The notes under the pieces are model-generated. The model was given only the letters and a program-made list of their open reading frames with translations. It was not told the DNA's origin and made no database searches. A stretch of 64,000 bases of DNA from an uncultured Clostridia bacterium (GTDB lineage Bacteria > Bacillota > Clostridia > Oscillospirales > Ruminococcaceae). Positions 61,999-64,000 of this stretch are shown one piece after another (position 1 is the stretch's first letter; every line of letters begins with the position of its first letter). The stretch covers positions 58,789 through 122,788 of the forward strand of contig CANQVE010000003.1 in the NCBI GenBank assembly GCA_947627205.1, given 5' to 3'. Both the position numbers and the translations under genes were made by a program.

Positions 61999-63339
61999 AT
62001 GGCACTGAAGCTTGACGACAAGTATCTGAACGGTTTCATCAAAGACCACGAGCTGGAGCAGTACGCCGCACAGGTAAAGGCGGCTCACGACACGCTCGAA
62101 AGCAGACAGGGCGCGGGAAATGACTATCTCGGCTGGATAGACCTGCCTGTCGATTATGACAAGGAGGAATTTGCACGCATTAAAAAAGCTGCCGAGAAGA
62201 TCAAAAGCGACAGCCAGGCGCTCGTTGTTATCGGCATCGGCGGTTCTTACCTCGGCGCAAGAGCGGCAATCGACGCCCTCAAGTCCTCAATGTATAACCT
62301 TATGAAAAAGGATACTCCCGAGATCTATTTTGTCGGGTGCAGCCTTTCGCCTACTTATTTGAGCGAGGTCATCTCCCTCGTAAAGGATAAGGATTTTTCA
62401 ATAAACATAATTTCCAAGAGCGGTACAACTACCGAGCCTGCGCTCGCTTTCAGAATTTTCAGAGATATGCTCACCGAGAAATACGGCGAGGAGGGCGCAA
62501 AGGGTAGAATTTACGCTACCACCGACAAGGCGCGCGGTACTCTTAAAGAGCTTTCCGACAAAATGGGGTATGAAACGTTTGTCGTTCCCGATGATGTCGG
62601 CGGAAGATACTCGGTTCTTACGGCTGTCGGACTGCTTCCTATTGCATGCGCGGGGTGCGATCTCGATATGCTCATGAAAGGCGCTCAGGACGCAAGAGAA
62701 GCATATAAGGACTGCGATCTTGAAAAGAACGACTGCTATAAATACGCTGCTTACCGCAATATCCTCTATAAAAAAGGCAAGAGCGTTGAAATGCTGATAA
62801 GCTACGAGCCGTCGTTCCAGATGATGGCGGAATGGTGGAAACAGCTCTACGGCGAGAGCGAGGGCAAGGACGGAAAGGGAATTTACCCGTCGAGCGCGGT
62901 GTTTTCGACCGATCTTCATTCTCTCGGTCAGTTTGTCCAGGACGGTTCGAGAATTATGTTCGAGACAGTCGTTCAGTTCGGCAAACCGCAGAAAGAGCTT
63001 TTCCTGAATGACGATCCCAACAACATAGACGGTCTGAACTTCCTGTCAAATCAGAATATGTCGATAGTAAACAGAAAGGCTTTCGAGGGAACAGTTATTG
63101 CGCATACAGAGGGCGGTGTTCCGAATATGGTAATAGAAGTTCCCGAGCTTAACGAATATGAGCTTGGATATATGATCTACTTCTTTGAAAAGGCTTGCGC
63201 AATAAGCGGTTATCTGCTCGGAGTAAATCCGTTCAACCAGCCCGGCGTTGAAAGCTATAAGAAGAATATGTTCGCTCTCCTCGGAAAACCGGGCTATGAG
63301 GACAGGAAAGCGGAGCTTGAAAAGAAACTTGGACTTTAA
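61999..63339 (+). CDS. pgi: Glucose-6-phosphate isomerase
   Basis: Pgi interconverts glucose-6-phosphate and fructose-6-phosphate. At 446 residues it matches the shorter Bacillus-type enzyme. Motifs include [15 protein letters not shown], the phosphate-binding [24 protein letters not shown], and the C-terminal region [16 protein letters not shown] with the active-site lysine. AAAGGAG precedes the ATG. It links sugar-phosphate products from the GH13, GH94 and GH3 enzymes to glycolysis. Confidence 0.97.
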   Translation: MALKLDDKYLNGFIKDHELEQYAAQVKAAHDTLESRQGAGNDYLGWIDLPVDYDKEEFARIKKAAEKIKSDSQALVVIGIGGSYLGARAAIDALKSSMYNLMKKDTPEIYFVGCSLSPTYLSEVISLVKDKDFSINIISKSGTTTEPALAFRIFRDMLTEKYGEEGAKGRIYATTDKARGTLKELSDKMGYETFVVPDDVGGRYSVLTAVGLLPIACAGCDLDMLMKGAQDAREAYKDCDLEKNDCYKYAAYRNILYKKGKSVEMLISYEPSFQMMAEWWKQLYGESEGKDGKGIYPSSAVFSTDLHSLGQFVQDGSRIMFETVVQFGKPQKELFLNDDPNNIDGLNFLSNQNMSIVNRKAFEGTVIAHTEGGVPNMVIEVPELNEYELGYMIYFFEKACAISGYLLGVNPFNQPGVESYKKNMFALLGKPGYEDRKAELEKKLGL

Positions 63340-63364
63340 TAACTAATTTACGGAGGATATTACA

Positions 63365-63769
63365 ATGGTTAAAATCATCACGGGCAGAAGAGGTTCGGGA
63401 AAGACAAAGATCCTTATCGACGCTATCCATGCGGCTGAAAAGCAGTCAAAAGGAAACGTTGTTGCTATTCAGAAAGGTTCTTCGCTCAACACCGACATCA
63501 CCTATAAAGTTCGCCTTATAAATATTGAGGACTATGCGGTAGAGGGCATTGACGCATTTTACGGATTTGTCGCGGGAATTCTCTCGTCCGACCACGACTG
63601 CACCGATATTTTCGTAGATGCAACGCTTAAAATAACAGGCAGAGATTATGCAAAGCTCGGAGATATGTTCGACAGGCTCGCTTCTATCTCTCCCGAAACC
63701 ACTATTACGCTGACGATTTCCGCGGATAATTCGGAGCTTCCCGAAAACGTAAAGAAATTTATCGGTTAA
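63365..63769 (+). CDS. Small P-loop protein of unknown function
   Basis: This 134-residue protein begins MVKIITGRRGSGKTKILID, with a Walker A motif GRRGSGKT at residues 7-14. A hydrophobic strand ending in Asp (TDIFVDATLKI) may be Walker B. No further NTPase domain is present, and the protein is too short for known ATPase families. It follows pgi by 25 bp with GGAGGATATT as ribosome-binding site, so it is probably cotranscribed. I do not recognise the family. Confidence 0.75.
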   Translation: MVKIITGRRGSGKTKILIDAIHAAEKQSKGNVVAIQKGSSLNTDITYKVRLINIEDYAVEGIDAFYGFVAGILSSDHDCTDIFVDATLKITGRDYAKLGDMFDRLASISPETTITLTISADNSELPENVKKFIG

Positions 63770-63850
63770 ATTTTCTAAAATGTACTTTTGTCAATGATGT
63801 GAGACAAAAAATATAAAAAAATAATGAGATCAAAATAAAGTTTAGAATAG

Positions 63851-63903
63851 GAATTTGTGCCGTTGGAGAGAGGGCGAAGCCCGAACGGAAACGGCACAAA
63901 TTC
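63851..63903. repeat. Long palindromic hairpin
   Basis: GAATTTGTGCCGTT (63851-63864) pairs perfectly with AACGGCACAAATTC (63890-63903). Inside is GGGC, GAA, GCCC (63872-63882). No T-run follows, so it is a poor terminator. It may be a mobile palindrome, since a possible transposase tail lies 40 bp to the right. Confidence 0.5.
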
Positions 63904-63943
63904 GGGCGCGGGCAAGACAATCGCGCGCAGTTAATACCGTGGT

Positions 63944-64000
63944 CTAATCGCAGAATTTTTCAAGCTCTTTGCGCTTTTCAACAGGAGATTTCCAGCCTAA
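63944..64000 (-). CDS. Possible C-terminal end of a transposase, partial
   Basis: A minus-strand frame enters from the right edge and ends at TAG (63944-63946), reading LGWKSPVEKRKELEKFCD. The phrase LGWKSPVE-x-R resembles the last residues of integrase-core (IS3/IS30-like) transposases. With only 18 residues visible this is a suggestion. Confidence 0.3.
   Translation of the reverse strand, partial: LGWKSPVEKRKELEKFCD

Overview
This window is chromosomal DNA from a low-to-moderate GC Gram-positive bacterium. The best guess is an anaerobic gut clostridium of the Oscillospirales/Ruminococcaceae type. That taxonomic call is an inference from four things: the order dnaA-dnaN-yaaA-recF-remB-gyrB-gyrA, the block rsmG-noc-soj-spo0J-serS, numerous consensus sigma-A promoters (TTGNNN, 17 bp, TATAAT), and glycan genes (GH3, GH94, GH13). 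No tRNA, rRNA or CRISPR array was recognised.

Layout. 1-6.8 kb: a tellurium-resistance-type (Ter) stress cluster. It has a von Willebrand A protein, a PP2C phosphatase, two canonical TerD proteins, a third protein joining a beta-helix-like region to a degenerate TerD domain, and an HpcH/HpaI-like lyase. 6.8-22 kb: a lipoprotein GH3 hexosaminidase, a HAD phosphatase, an ABC exporter pair, glmM, an operon of GH94 phosphorylase and phosphopantetheinyl transferase, purD with an RNA methyltransferase, and a transglutaminase/DUF58 pair. 22-36 kb: a D,D-carboxypeptidase, a DUF2339 membrane protein, fused secDF, a RelB antitoxin beside a frameshifted YoeB toxin, ychF, a NERD protein, an EAL phosphodiesterase with degenerate GGDEF, a GH13 enzyme and dprA. 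36-55 kb: the replication origin and its housekeeping genes, including four parS-like sites. 55-64 kb: an ABC/FtsX pair with a very large coiled coil, an M14-type deacylase with a DtxR regulator, pgi, a small P-loop protein, and a possible transposase tail at the right edge.

The origin is recognised from AT-rich DNA with TTTTCAACA-type DnaA boxes on both sides of dnaA. A separate, denser cluster of six such boxes lies 6.5 kb upstream (30,901-31,038). Every gene right of the origin is on the + strand, co-directional with rightward replication. Most genes to its left are also on the + strand and so would meet a leftward fork head-on, which is unusual for this group.

The most unexpected content is intergenic. 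(i) A roughly 105-153 nt structured element occurs three times in the same orientation, once inside the gyrB leader directly behind a strong promoter. Its outer stem differs between copies but always stays paired. (ii) A larger repeat, here R1, is a string of consecutive hairpins whose arms change in compensating ways across five copies. (iii) A palindromic MITE-like repeat built from GAGGTAAGA units has inserted into one R1 copy and elsewhere forms terminators. (iv) A GC-rich three-stem element precedes dprA. These families are mosaic and share hairpin modules. I do not recognise any of them as a named family.
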